DNA of 64,000 nucleotides from Craspedostauros australis (taxonomy: Eukaryota > Bacillariophyta > Bacillariophyceae > Mastogloiales > Achnanthaceae), in NCBI GenBank assembly GCA_026770025.1, contig JAMXDE010000017.1:1054001-1118000 (forward strand), written 5' to 3'. Position 1 is the first letter of the stretch. The number at the start of each line of letters is the position of its first letter. Shown here one piece after another: positions 11,122 to 23,800 of this stretch. A model generated the notes under the pieces. The model was not told where the DNA came from. It worked only from the letters and a program-made list of their open reading frames with translations, and did no database searches. A program made the translations under genes and the position numbers.

Positions 11122-14100
11122 GGTTGTCTCCGGAGTGGTATTGTATGATAAGAGATGGTATTGTATGGTATGGTATTGATTGGTGATCTGTTCTATTGCT
11201 CCCAACTGGTGTCGTGGCTTGATGTGATGACACCCTCGGAGTTTGTTTCTGTTCGTTGTTGCCGTTCTTGTTGTTGTGTGTGTGTGGCACCGATTCCGAA
11301 TGTGCGAGTGACGAGATGCGCAATTGATCATGTGATGAATGCACGCACCAATCAACCGGTTTGTGTGATGGCGCCACCACGCCTTTGTTCCAGTCAGTCC
11401 GTGTGTTTGTGATTGTCGCAGACACACAAGAGAACGCATCTGCGACGCTGATTTCGAATTGTGAAGCCATCAGACGGCGACGCGCCACGGTCCCGCACAG
11501 ACAACACACAGAGACAAACACACACAGAAAATTCGCAACGGAAGACCTGCTTAAGCGTTGGCCGTTATTGGGCCCGTTTCTGGCGACTTCATACGCATGA
11601 TTTCCACATGTTTTGGGTCTTGACTTCAGAGTGGGATGGCCTGCGCGAGTTGGCACGCTCGACGGAAAGTCGGCGATCGTTGGATGCAGATGACCAATCA
11701 TTGTCCAACAAGACTGACCGATTGATGTCTCGCACATGTCCGCGATGGACATCGTAGTTCCGCACGCTTTTCGCGAATGGAAGAGATGCCAATGCTTGTG
11801 AAGAATACGAACCATCGTTTGAACAATGATGATGACATGGAGCAGATTGTTCCCGATCACAAAGGGAAAATGAGAGAACAAGTCAATCCCCAATTCGTAC
11901 ATACGTACAGACGTGAAAAAAGTTCTGTTATTTTTGGATACAGACTCCAACGACTCGCTTCGGATTTCTTTCCACAAGTTTGTAGATAGATCGGCGGCAA
12001 TGGATTTGCGAGGAGACCGCAACCTACTCCACGTGAGAGTAGCACAAGGCCATCATCTTGCTATGAGCAATACTATGATACCAGCACCAGTCCTAATATT
12101 ATAATATTTCTTTTTGGGACGAGCATGGATGATTGAAGCCTACGTACACTCTACTCTTTCGGGGTGCGTGGGTGCGGATGTGTCTGTGGACTAATGACAT
12201 TATAGAATATTATATGCAACATGACATTGTGCAAAATGACGTCGCACCCACGCAAACGTAGGTAGACATGTTTCATCATTGCCCCCAGAGAGGTATTATT
12301 AAATAATGTAATACGTGCCAGCAGCTCGTACCATACCTACGAGTTCGAACACACTTGGTATCGCAAATCGACACAGAGGACTTCGATCACCTCACGTGGA
12401 GACGTTGCGGCCAGGGCGAGGAAAGAGAGGAAAGAGAGCATTCATTGACGTCTTGGTCCTTGGTGGTGGCGTCACTCGTTTGCCAAACATCAACACACAG
12501 GTATGGTACATACTGTACAGACAGAGATACCAATCGTTGCAGACGCGCATCGTGGTCTGTGTTCTCCGATCGCTTTTCCTCTCCGTTCCATCTTCGGGAC
12601 GGTGCCCCCGACACCTCCAGGGACTTCAACGCCTTCGTTCCGTGCGTGGCTCGCACGTTCAGAATGATCCACGCATGTCCGGAGTTGGGATGGTTCGAAG
12701 GGAACGATGGTATGGAAATCGTACGACCAGGTGGTAAAATAGATTCCCAAGAGAGGAGACATCGAAAGGGCGTTCGCGAGCGATTGGACACTCCCTTGCA
12801 TGATGAGAAATGCCTCTCCCGGCTTCCAATTGCCGAGGGGTTCGAAGTGCGATCAGGCACAAGAGGGGCGTGGAAGGTTCTCCCAAGGACGGCGGGGTCG
12901 CACAAGTACAGAGCGTATAGTAGAGTGGAAGAGTGGCGATCCAGAACCGTCCTCGCCATAGATGTTGGTGCTGTCCTTGTTCTTCGGGAAAGAATAGTGT
13001 GCTCTGTGCGAAGTGATGTCCGTATGCAGCGTTCTTCAGTTTTACTCTCTTTCTCCATCCAAACGGCGCAGGATGCAGACCTCCATTGCCCCCCTCGTTG
13101 GTGATGCGGTTCTTTGCATCACGCGGGAGTACAACTGAGTATTATATTAGGTATAATAGTATAATAGAGTACATACGAGCACGTTGGTAAGGTGCCTCCG
13201 GACAAGAAAGATCCCTGGCCCTCCTGGTTGAGGTTGGCCCAAAGTTGGGAAGGATGGCAGTACTATACTATATTTGCCGAGGTCGTGGCTGGTGTGGAGC
13301 CGAGACGGGGTGTAAAACATTCTGCGAACTCGTCGTGTCGAGTCATAGAGAGCAAGTGCTCGAATGCGATCGACTCTGATCGTATACCCTCGAAAGCAAG
13401 GTTGCATGTTCGTATTGTCACCCCCCATGACGATGCCCATGGCGTGGGCGTCCTCCTCTGCGAGCTACCGTACTCGTAGATCGCATGATAGCTGTAGGTC
13501 GTACACCTCTTGAAACATCACGCATCGCAGAAGTGCTGGGATCTCTAAAGCTCGCTCGATTCCATTCCACTTCGTTCGGTGCCATTCTACCCATCCACCC
13601 CGAGACAATTTACAAGGTACGAGTGCACGGCCCAATTGTTGGGCGCGTCTTCGGACGTGCTCTGTTTGACATCTGCTGTCACGATGCACTTTGCAACTTC
13701 ATGTCTCATTCGCATGGCTCTTCCGATAGTTCCGGTGAGGTGTCTTGTGCCCTGTCGACTTAGTACGCCAAGGCGTCGTACCTATGGTGTCCGTGCAGAG
13801 TAAAAGTCGAGGAGAGCAGCCCGTGTCGTGTGCGCGGCCGAGGACGCCAGATTTTGAAGGATTTGATAGCCTCGACGCTGGGTTGGACCCAACAGCCAAC
13901 CATCGGGTTCTCGGAGAAAGTATCACGATGAATCCAAAACGCGCCAAAAAGCCTCCCACCGGAGATCTGTCCATTCAACACATCACAAATCGCAACCAAT
14001 TCTGTGGGACAAAAACCAAAGCTGGGCATGAGCGAATTGCACCCACGCCAACGCCCAGTACGAGTACTATGATGTTCCTCTTTTGGTCTTGCCCTGACTT

Positions 14101-14653
14101 GCACATACGGGGCATTGATGTACATGGCAACGTCCTTGCCTGCGGTAAGCGAACATTGTGTTCCTGTTTGCGACCCGGACACGGCCGAGAAGATGGCACG
14201 TTACCGTTTTCGGCCCTATCGCGCGACGTCACCATCGCCCTGGAGTCTCCGGAGCATGAGCATCGATGATCACCGAAGGCCAAGGGGCCACGCATAAAAT
14301 CCTTCAGATCGATCTGTGTTGGCACAAAGAACACAACGTAAAGCGTTGAGCTTCGAGAAGGGCGAAGCCATACCATAGCATCACACTCTGCTGCTAGTAT
14401 ATTGCAGCACCCTCTACTCTTCGAGAGATCATCCGCAGACCACCATACTCCTCGCACCACATCCGCACTGTGGCAGGGAGCAACCCAGAACAGCTCGGCA
14501 AACGATCTACCATCAAGGAGTTGACCTCGTTGTGTCATCATCTCACCACCGCATCATCATCGCGCTCTTGCATCCACTTACCAACTAGTTACATCGTTGC
14601 GCACCTTCCGGACTGCGTCATCCAGGCATCAACACAAGTAGAGAAAGACAACG
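11122..14653. other. Intergenic stretch, no supported gene
   Basis: About 3.5 kb. Near 11140-11190, in the likely 5' leader of the minus-strand gene, is a degenerate repeat of GGTATTGTAT. AT-rich palindromes lie at 12095-12108 (perfect, 14 bases), 12199-12216 and 13141-13171. At 12355-13104 both strands are open for about 700 bases in overlapping frames, but neither translation shows a domain, so I read this as chance. The last 200 bases probably hold the promoter and leader of the first cyclase gene. Confidence 0.5.
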
Positions 14654-17600
14654 ATGTCTTCCAGGTCGGTGCTCGTAGCATCGTCGTCAGCGAGGACCCT
14701 CGGGAGCATGAGCGCCAACCGATCGGCAAGGCTTGACAAGCAGACGATTGGAACCGATGGGACACATGACAACGAGAACGCGAGCGCGAATCCCGGCGAT
14801 GCCTCTGCCTCGTGGCTGCAGGTTAGTGTTGGCAACGAAGAATCAAGCACGTTCAGCTTCTCCAGCAAGACCAGCGCGTCCACCCACATGTCCAACCTGC
14901 GCGAAGAGCAAGGGAAGCAGGAAGAGGAGGAGCCGGACACCCACTCCCATCTGGATGACCGTCGGTCGGTCGATCAGTCCTCGCTGTCGGCAAACCATGA
15001 CGGATCGTCGGCAGGACTTAACAGCGACAACGCACGCAAGAACATCAACGACGAGCCGGTCCTGGCTCAACAGGAAACCAAGCAGGTGGGATGGCTCCGC
15101 ATCATCGTCGTCTTTTCGCTGCTGGTGGCAACGACCATCCTCAGCATCATCACGTTCCGATCGATCCGACAAAACGAGGAGGATGAGTTCGAGTTGCGCT
15201 TCAACGAACATTCCGCCACCATCATCGAGTCCTACATCACCCACGTGACCACTGCGCTTTCTGCCGTCGATAACTTCGCGGTCTCCATCATGGCCGATGT
15301 TAGTGTCAGCGACAACGACTGGCCGATGGTCTACGTCTCAGACTTTCACCGGCGTGCCGCAACAACTCGACTTCTCGGCAGCTTCACCAGCTTCTACATC
15401 TCCGCTCTGGTCGAAGACTCCGAGAGAACGGCGTATGAGAACTTCACCTCAAGCCACAGAGAATGGTTCGCGCAGGGCGAGGCATTCGAGATCGAGACGA
15501 ATCAGTCGGACTGGAAGTTTGGAAACTTCAAGCCGGGGCCAGCAGATGGCGAAGATCTTGACACGCCACGCGATGAGACGTCTGGAAGGGTCGAATCGTC
15601 GTCCCGTGATGCGAGGCGGATCGATGAAGATTTCATGTTCAGTAACATCTGGGGCTTTGATGGCAATGACATCGTGCGGAAGCCATCCGACGCGGAACCT
15701 TTTCTTCCTGTGTGGCACGTATCCCCGGTCGATACCTTCGTCAACTATGATCTCCTCACTGATAGCACTGCGCTGGAGCTGTTGGTCCCAATCGAAACGC
15801 AGCGGACCTACATATCCAAGGCAACGTTCATTCCCAAGATCATCGGCACCGAAACTGGGCAAAGACAGCCCGACGTGCCCTCCAGCTTTATCATCCATCC
15901 GTTGCTGAAACGGACACACGTCACGAACGAGGATGGGGACGTCGTCGAATCCGTCAGGACTGTGGGCACTATCAACGCCAACTTCTTCTGGGATGCCTAC
16001 ATGCAGGTGAAGCAGCTCCCGAAGGAGGCAAACGATATCCTCGTGATCCTTCAGAATACGTGCGGTCAATCTTACACCTTCAGGGTGATCGAGGGTGACA
16101 TTCTCTTCGTTGATCCAGGCGACCTGCATGATCGTGACTTCAACGACATGGAGTCGGGATTCTCACTCACGAACCTGCTCGTTGAGAACAAGATCGGCTT
16201 CGGAGACGTGAAGCTCAACACCGAAGCCTGCCCATTCCACATCAACATCTACCCCACGAAGAAGATGAGGCGACGATACCTCACATCCGCGCCGTACGTC
16301 TACACTGGCGTGGTGCTGATGGTCTTCCTCATGACGTACCTCGTGTTTGCAGGATACAATTGCTTCGTCGAACGAAGGCAGCAGGTTGTCATGAGGACTG
16401 CATTGAAGACGCACGCGATCGTTTCGTCGCTGTTCCCCAAACGGGTGCGGGATCAAATGATCGATGACAGCACCGTCGTCAGCCAAGGGAAGAGCGGAGG
16501 CCAGGCATCGGGGCCAGTGCGCACGTCTTTCACCCAACCTGGAGGTAACCGCATACAACGATTTCTCATGTCCCGCACCGATCACACCAGAACAGATGTG
16601 ACGGCTGCTGCCGAAGAGGCTTGCGAGAAGACTCAGCCCATCGCAGAGCTCTTTCCCAACACCACGGTGATGTTCGCCGACATCGTTGGCTTCACGGCGT
16701 GGTCATCGTCACGCCAACCATCGCAAGTCTTCACGCTGCTGGAAGCTCTGTACGGTAGCTTTGACACGCTGGCGGATCGCAGATCCGTATTCAAGGTGGA
16801 GACCATCGGTGATTGCTACCTGGCCGTCGCGGGACTTCCGGATCCACAGCCAGAGCACGCCGTCATCATGGCCAAGTTTGCGACGGATGTGATGTTCAAA
16901 CTCGCAGAAATCACGCAGCAGCTCGAAGTCAAGCTGGGTCCTGACACCAACGAGCTCTCGATGAGGTTCGGGTTACATTCTGGCCCAGTCACGGCAGGCG
17001 TTCTGAGAGGCCAAAAGTCACGCTTCCAGCTCTTTGGTGACACCGTCAACACGGCCAGCAGGATGGAGAGCACGGGCAAGCCCAGGCGCATCCAGTGCTC
17101 GCAGCAGACGGCGGACCAGCTCATCTCCAACGGGAAGTCTCACTGGCTGATGCCCAGGGAGGATATGATTCATGCCAAGGGCAAGGGGACGATCCAGACG
17201 TACGTTGTCGCCATCTGGCCGATTGCTTCATTGCTTGCTTGCTTGACGTGTGATGTTGGATTGGTTTGATCTTTGCTGTGCTTGAAGTGTCTTGATCTGA
17301 TTGTGTCCGAACACTTGACGTTTTCTCCATCCCATGTTTCATCGAGACTAACGTGCCATTCTCTGCTCTGCTCTGCCCTGCTCGCTGTTGAATTTATCTT
17401 CTGTGCATTCTCTCGATCGCAACCATTCATCGTCACTCGTGCATTCGATGACTTGCGTCCATTCGGATGTCCTTGTTTGCTGCCGGTGCTGCTTCCTGCT
17501 GCTGATGCCGACTGTTGTGCATGTTACAGATACTGGGTCAAGTGCAAAGGCAAGGGAAGGAGTACCGAACCGGCACTGCGCAACTTCGGATCATGCCGAT

Positions 17601-18925
17601 CCTTCGACACGTTCGCCTCGTCGCCGCTCACCGACCCGCTGGTGCAAGAAACGCAGAGCTTGCTATCGCCGCGCTTCCAGAGGCTCATCGATTGGAACAA
17701 CGATTTGATGTCCACCCTTCTGAAGCGCATCGTTTCGAAGAATGCGATACAACGTCAGATGAATCTACCGAGCGTGCTGAGCTCGGCCACACTTGATCAT
17801 GCCAGCTTTCACAACGACGAAAGCTATTTCCAGGTCTGCAGCGCGGACACCAACGACAAAGCCGGTGCTCGCGATGGGTCGCGACAGCACGGCAAGGGCA
17901 GTGCCGAGTCCGCGTACTCGCGCAGAAACGACGATTCCATCCAGCTGCAACCGAACCTCGCCAACCAGCTGAAGGATCTGATCATGACAATCGCATTCGC
18001 GCACAGGCAGGAGAATTGTTTCCACAACTTTGCTCATGCCAGCCATGTCGCCATGTCCACCAACAAGATCATCGAGCGATTGCATTCGATCCTCGAGGCT
18101 GATGCCGGATCCCACTGCACCGATCGCTGCCGCCGCGTTCAGGAGATCGTCACTGACCCGCTGTCTCACTTTGCCTGCATGTTCGCGGCTCTGATCCATG
18201 ACGTCGACCATCCCGGAGTGTCCAACTCACAGCTCGTGCGCGAGAATCACGAGCTGGCGATCACCTTCGGCACGAGGGGCGCCATGCAGCAGAACGCGTT
18301 GAAGTTTGGCTGGGGCCTGCTGATGGAGAGCCGGTACGACGATCTGCGCAAGTGCCTGCTCGGTGACGACAACAACACCACGAGGTCGTCATTCCGACAG
18401 CTCCTCGTCAGCCTCGTCATGGCGATGGATACTGACGACGAAGGATCGTTGGCAAGCCAGCAGGAGCGGTGGGAGAAGGCATTCCCTATATCGACGACGC
18501 CGGTGACCCGCGTCAGTTTCACAGGCAAGATCCCAAAGCGCAGCAGTCGCAACATCCGCGCCGAGATCGTGGAGAAGGGCAGCCTCGTTCTCGAATCCGT
18601 GCTTCAAGCTGGCAAGGTGAGCCACGCCACCCAGCACTGGCTGGTGTACCAGAAATGGAACCACCGTCTGCTGGAGGAGCAGCGTGTCGCGTTCGAGGGC
18701 GGCCGTCGAGACACGGATCCGTACGTCGATTGGTACGGCCACGAACTGAAGTTCCTGGACGAGGTGGTCATTCCATTGACGAAGAGACTGAGAGATTGTG
18801 ATGAATTGGTGGGCGCTGGTGAAGAGCTGTTGGAATACGCCAAGATGAACCGCGAGGAATGGTCTCGTCGTGGCGCAGCCGTCGTCAAAGAGTGGCGCGA
18901 GAAGGCCAACCAGGATCAACAGTGA
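14654..18925 (+). CDS. Bifunctional receptor guanylate cyclase/phosphodiesterase, upstream copy
   Basis: Exons 14654-17199 and 17530-18925 give 1313 residues. Order: a disordered acidic N-terminus, a membrane segment (about 147-168), an extracellular CHASE-like domain (about 170-545), a second membrane segment (about 548-570), a class III cyclase domain (about 660-850), and a class I cyclic-nucleotide phosphodiesterase domain (about 905-1290). The cyclase has both metal Asp (D676 in FADIVGFT; D720), the guanine-type Glu E716, and N799/R803 in NTASRM. The usual guanylate-cyclase Cys is Gln (Q792). It should make cGMP as a homodimer. The phosphodiesterase keeps HNFAH and HDVDHPG, but the metal Asp of the A-D-x-S motif is Lys (K1211, GKVSH), and ATD reads AMD (M1148). 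Hydrolysis may therefore be weak or lost. CHASE-cyclase-phosphodiesterase fusions are known in diatoms, including in pheromone signalling of Seminavis. Confidence 0.93.
17200..17529 (+). other. Intron separating cyclase and phosphodiesterase modules (upstream copy)
   Basis: Donor GTACGT at 17200, acceptor TTACAG ending at 17529, phase 2. Splicing restores the reading IQT-YWVK at the end of the cyclase domain. Unspliced RNA would add about 23 residues and stop at 17269, giving a cyclase-only receptor. Confidence 0.9.
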
Positions 18926-19010
18926 AAGCAGCGTTTGTGGCAGCAGCGTCTGTAGCAGTGGCCGTGCCGATTGCGTTGCGTAGAAACGGAATGAGAGGAT
19001 TAGAGGAGAG

Positions 19011-19050
19011 AAGGGAAGGGAAGGGAAGGGAAGGGAAGGGAAGGGAAGGG
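19011..19050 (+). repeat. AAGGG microsatellite, eight units
   Basis: Eight perfect five-base units on the plus strand, about 85 bases after the stop codon of the upstream cyclase gene and so probably in its 3' UTR. Runs of three G spaced by two A can form a G-quadruplex in RNA or DNA. Confidence 0.95.
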
Positions 19051-19111
19051 AAGTGAATGTGGGGGAGAGCGAGAGAGTAAGGGATTTGACGTGGATGTAC
19101 GTAGAGTCGTC

Positions 19112-19137
19112 GTATAATATATTCTAGAATATTATAC
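19112..19137. terminator. AT-rich inverted repeat downstream of first cyclase gene
   Basis: Nine-base arms (GTATAATAT and its complement) flank a centre that contains TTCTAGAA, so the whole 26 bases are nearly palindromic. It lies about 190 bases after the stop codon. Its position suggests a 3'-end signal, but function is inference; similar AT elements also occur upstream of genes here. Confidence 0.35.
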
Positions 19138-20877
19138 AAATAAACACACAGTACGCGATGCAACAATACACGACGCACAAACCACGACGCACAAGCACGT
19201 TGTCAGTAAAGTACAGGACCAATATTATACCAGCAGATAGTGCGTTGGTTGCACCGTGTTGGCTTTTGTCGAGGCAACGTGATGGTTGGTTTGGTTTGGT
19301 TTTGGTTGTACGTGATGGTGTTGTGAGGGTTTTGTGGAGCTGTCACGATGCGTTGGTTGGTTGATGTTTGGTTCCAATTCCTTCACAAAATGAAGGAGCT
19401 GCCAAAGTCCGATGTTCGCATCCGCCATGGCGAATTCACATTGTGAGAAAGGGTGCCCGTGCTGGCTCGTATAGTCCGCAGGATACGCCTTATTATTGGA
19501 TAATACCATGTCCACACCATGTCCGATGTACCTGATTCCGGAAGGACTAAGCCTCGTTGAGCAGAAGTCGAAGGCGCCATTAGCCAACAATGTCCGCCCT
19601 GCAAGGTTTCCCAATAAATATTTCGTCGGCCAATCTTCCGAAGGGTATCAGGAAGATTCAGTATTGAGTTGGAGAAACGCCAATGTGTGGACTGCCAAAG
19701 GCGTCTTTTTGTGTGTTCATTCATCACTTTTTTGGCGATGCATCGTGGTGATCGTAAGACTTGCGCAGCACGATACGTACATGCGCGAAGCATGCCTACC
19801 CAAATGTTGATGGGAAGCATGCAGAGGAAAGCAAAGTTCGCGAGAATTCCATCGGCATTGCATTCCTCGGACGCGCACGCAATCCCACGAAAGCACGCCG
19901 GTATTCCAACGGAGGCGAACGTCTCGCGGGGGGATTTAGCTTCACTTCCAAGAGCGGATTGGGTGTCGTTTTGTGTTGCGTTGCGTCACGATATCTCCCT
20001 GTCTGGAACAAGGCGTTGTTGAAATAGGACACGCGCCGCGTCCCAACTCTGGTCGAAGTGCTCTCTGAAGAAGAGAAGGAGCAGTGAAGGACCAAGGAGG
20101 GATTGTGCCCAACCCATCCGGACGCAGCTGCTGTATTCATCACATCCCCTGGTATCGTGGGTGGCATCACATCACATCACATCGCGGCTGTATGGTATCA
20201 CACAGCATTCAGCAGAAGGAGAGCAGAGCAAAGTGAAGCGGGGAACTACGAGGGACAAGTGATACCACACACGTGCTGTACAACTACACATTTCCCTGCG
20301 TGACCCGTACCATCGGCACTTTGCGCTGTCGCATACAAGCCTCCCCTGATTCTGTGAAGGTGTCGTTGTTGGCGTTGCGAGTGAAGGCAAGAGCAGGAGA
20401 GGCTGTTCATCCATCATTCCTCAGCGATTCTGCCACCTTTTTGCTCCATTCTGCGTCGTTCCGCACCAATACCGAGAGCAGGCGCCATCGAGCTTCACTG
20501 GGCGGACGTGGCAACATCAAAGGCAGAAGCGACCTTCCCGGTCATCAGCATCCATTGTTGCATCCACTAGACTGTTGCATCGAGAACTGCATCATCTCAT
20601 TCAGCAACAGCCAGGAAGAGCAGCAAGGGCAACAACTTCCCAACCAGAGTGCGACGTTACGGTCAGGGGAGGAACCGACTTGAGCGACCGACTTGAGAAA
20701 GGGCACAACCCCACAAGGCAACGTCAAACAAGCGGCTCTGCTGAGAGGCTACTCCACGAGGACAACGAGAGTACCACCTCCACCCAGGCATCCCTTCAGG
20801 CATCCCTACAGGCATTCGTGCAGTAGCCAGAGTCCCTACATACACTCATACCAAACTACACTATACCATACACAACC

Positions 20878-23800
20878 ATGGTGGCATCCGCATCTATGCA
20901 ATACCAGGAGCAGGCCCAGCCTGGCCATCGGTACGAACTGGAGCAACATCGGCAACACCACCATCAGCAACATCAGAGGCCTGGCACCTTCCTCACATCG
21001 CGAAGCATCTTGGACGACGTTGATGAAGAAGACAAGGACCACAACAGCGAAGACCGCGACGACTCCTCTGACTTCTCAGCCGACTCGTCGATGAAGTACG
21101 ACGCCACCTCCTCCATGGGCGAGAGCAACGGTGCTCTCTTCCCAGGCCAATCGCCCGCACCGGAGGACGAGCCCGAGCTCGCGACCTACGAGACGCGGCA
21201 GGTGGGCTGGCTGCGCATCTTCGTCTTCGCTTCCTTGCTGACGGCCGCCATCGGCGTCAGCGCCGCCATCTACTACTCCACGCGCGAGGCTGAACGCGAC
21301 GAGTTCGAACTGCGCTTCGCGGATCATTCCAACACGATCCTCGAGGCCGTGCGCACGCACATGGCCGAAGGCATCGCGGCCGTCGACAACATGGCGGTCG
21401 CCATCCTCAGCCACGCCAAGGCCACCAATGCGACGTGGCCACGCGTTACGATCCCGGACTTTGAGCGACGGGCGGCGGCCACGCGCAAGTCGGGCATCTT
21501 CACCTCCATCGCCTTTCTGCCTTACGTTCAAGAATCGGAGAGATCGAGCTACGAGGCCTACGTGGTGCAGAACTACGGGTGGATGGACGATGGTTTGAAG
21601 TTCGAGAACAGGACGCGGCAGGATCAATGGAACTTCGCCGTTCATGACGATGATTCCAACAACAGGCGGCTATTGGATGCCAGCAGTGTTGCCAATAGTG
21701 TTGGCGCTAGGGTTGGCGCTAGGGATGTTGGCGAAGCGATATCGTCGCATCAGCACCGGCCCAACCAGCAACGTAGTCAACACAGCAACCGCAACCACAA
21801 CCACCATCAGTCACGACAACAGCAACATGAACACGACCAACAACTGACGCAGAGATCCTTGCAGAGCCCATCCGGCGGAACGCCGCAGTTTGTCATCAGC
21901 AACAGCATATGGACCAGCAACGGAACCAGCAACGCCAGAACCGTGCCTGAAGGAACTGGGCCTTACCTTCCGGTTTGGCAGCATTCGCCTGTTGATGTGT
22001 TGGTGAATTTCGACGTACTCAACGGCCCGGAGCTGGCGGAGGACCACCGCACCACGGTGGAATCGAATCAGCTCACTTTGTCCAAGGTCGTCATCCTCGA
22101 AAGCAACGTCCCGAATAGCCTCGAGCTCTTTGCCGGCCTGCCCAGCAGCAGCATCATCTACCCGCTCAACGAGATTGACAGCAACGGCAAACTGCAACGC
22201 TTCCTGGGGATCGTCAGCACAAACTTCGCCTGGGATTCCTACATGCAACTGCGACAGCTGCCACAAGCCGCCAACGACATCCAGATCATCCTGCAGAATC
22301 AGTGCGGCCAGGCCTTCACCTTCCAGGTCGTGGACGGCGACGTCACCTACTTCCAAGCCGGTGACCATCATGACGGCGCGTTCGACATCATGGCCCGATC
22401 GTTCGATCTCGACGTCTTCTTCCAGGAGGAGACCATAGGGGTCGGGGACATCACCTTCAACGAAGACCGCTGCCCGTCCAGCCTGCATATCTACCCCACG
22501 AACACCATGAGGGATCGGTACTTCAGCAACCTCCCCGCCATCTACACCGTTTTGGTGGCCGTCGCCTTCGTCGTCACGAGCGCCATCTTCCTCGGATATG
22601 ACTGCATCGTCGAACGCCGCCAGAAGGTCGTCATGAAAACGGCCACGAAGAGCCACGCCATCGTGTCTTCCCTCTTCCCCAAGAACGTGCGCAAGCGTCT
22701 GCTCGATGACGGCAACGCAGATCCAAACGCCGCCGCCAACGGTGCCCAGGAGTCGGTCTTCAACACGGACCAGATCACCATCGGCCCATTCGCCACGCAG
22801 CGAGCCAAGCTCAAGAGCTTCGTCAACAGCGTTGGTGCCGACTACGGCATGCAGAGTGCCGCGCCGGAGAACCCACTCCAGTCCAAACCAATCGCCGATC
22901 TCTTCCCCAAGGCCACCGTGCTCTTCGCAGACATCGCCGGCTTCACCGCGTGGTCATCCACGCGAGAACCATCGCAGGTCTTCCGCCTCCTCGAATCCAT
23001 CTACGGTGCCTTCGACAAGCTCGCGGACCGCAAGGGCGTCTTCAAGGTGGAGACCATCGGCGACAGCTACCTGGCCGTCACGGGACTGCCAGATCCGCAG
23101 CCAGAGCACGCCCTCATCATGGCCAAGTTCGCGGCCGCCGCCCTGCACAAGATGGCGCAGATCACGCGAGATCTGGAGGTGGAGCTCGGTCCCGACACCA
23201 CCGATCTGGCCATGAGAATTGGTCTGCACTCCGGTCCCGTCACAGCAGGTGTCCTGCGTGGACAGAAGTCGAGATTCCAACTCTTTGGTGACACGGTCAA
23301 CACAGCCAGCCGCATGGAAAGTACAGGGGTGCCCAACCGCATTCAGTGCTCGCAGGAGACGGCGAACCTGCTGGTGGATCATGGCAAGTCGCAATGGATC
23401 CGCACACGTGAAGATCTCATCGAGGCCAAGGGCAAGGGCACCATCCAGACGTAAGTGCATCATGCAGTTGCTGTGGTCGTTGTTGATGGTGGTGGTGATG
23501 TTGCTGTATCGTGTTTTCTTTGGTTTGTTGGAGGGTGGCATCTGAGTGTCTACCAGTACTCTTCTCCGATCCGGACCAATCATGGTCGATTCACTTTCTT
23601 TGCCACGATTTGCGTTGTCTTGCATGCCGGAACGCGCCTCTATGCGCCAATCGCTGCCTTCTCTCCATCTCTCTCTCACACACACACCCTGTGTCTAACT
23701 TCATTTCAAACTCTGATCATCATCCCTGCCACACTCAACGAAAACAACCAATGCTACTGCTACTCTGCAACTATGCACACTCGTATCGTGTATCTAATGC

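Larger units (their letters stand above)
18926..20877. other. Spacer between the tandem cyclase genes
   Basis: About 1.95 kb with no supported gene. It holds an AAGGG microsatellite, an AT-rich inverted repeat, and in the last 350 bases an A/C-rich leader leading into the next ATG at 20878. Confidence 0.55.

Noticed and set aside
10898-12022. Minus-strand open frame of about 370 codons
   Set aside because: It overlaps the accepted RGLE-motif gene in another frame, and its product is a mix of Cys, His and Arg with no recognisable part.
12836-12856. GGTTCGAA-like words resembling a tRNA T-arm
   Set aside because: No matching acceptor stem, D-arm or anticodon arm is found around this or the similar word near 9358.
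12355-13104. Open frames of about 700 bases on both strands over the same DNA
   Set aside because: Neither translation has a domain, targeting signal or compositional bias like the accepted genes, and neither has a leader-like upstream region. I treat both as chance.
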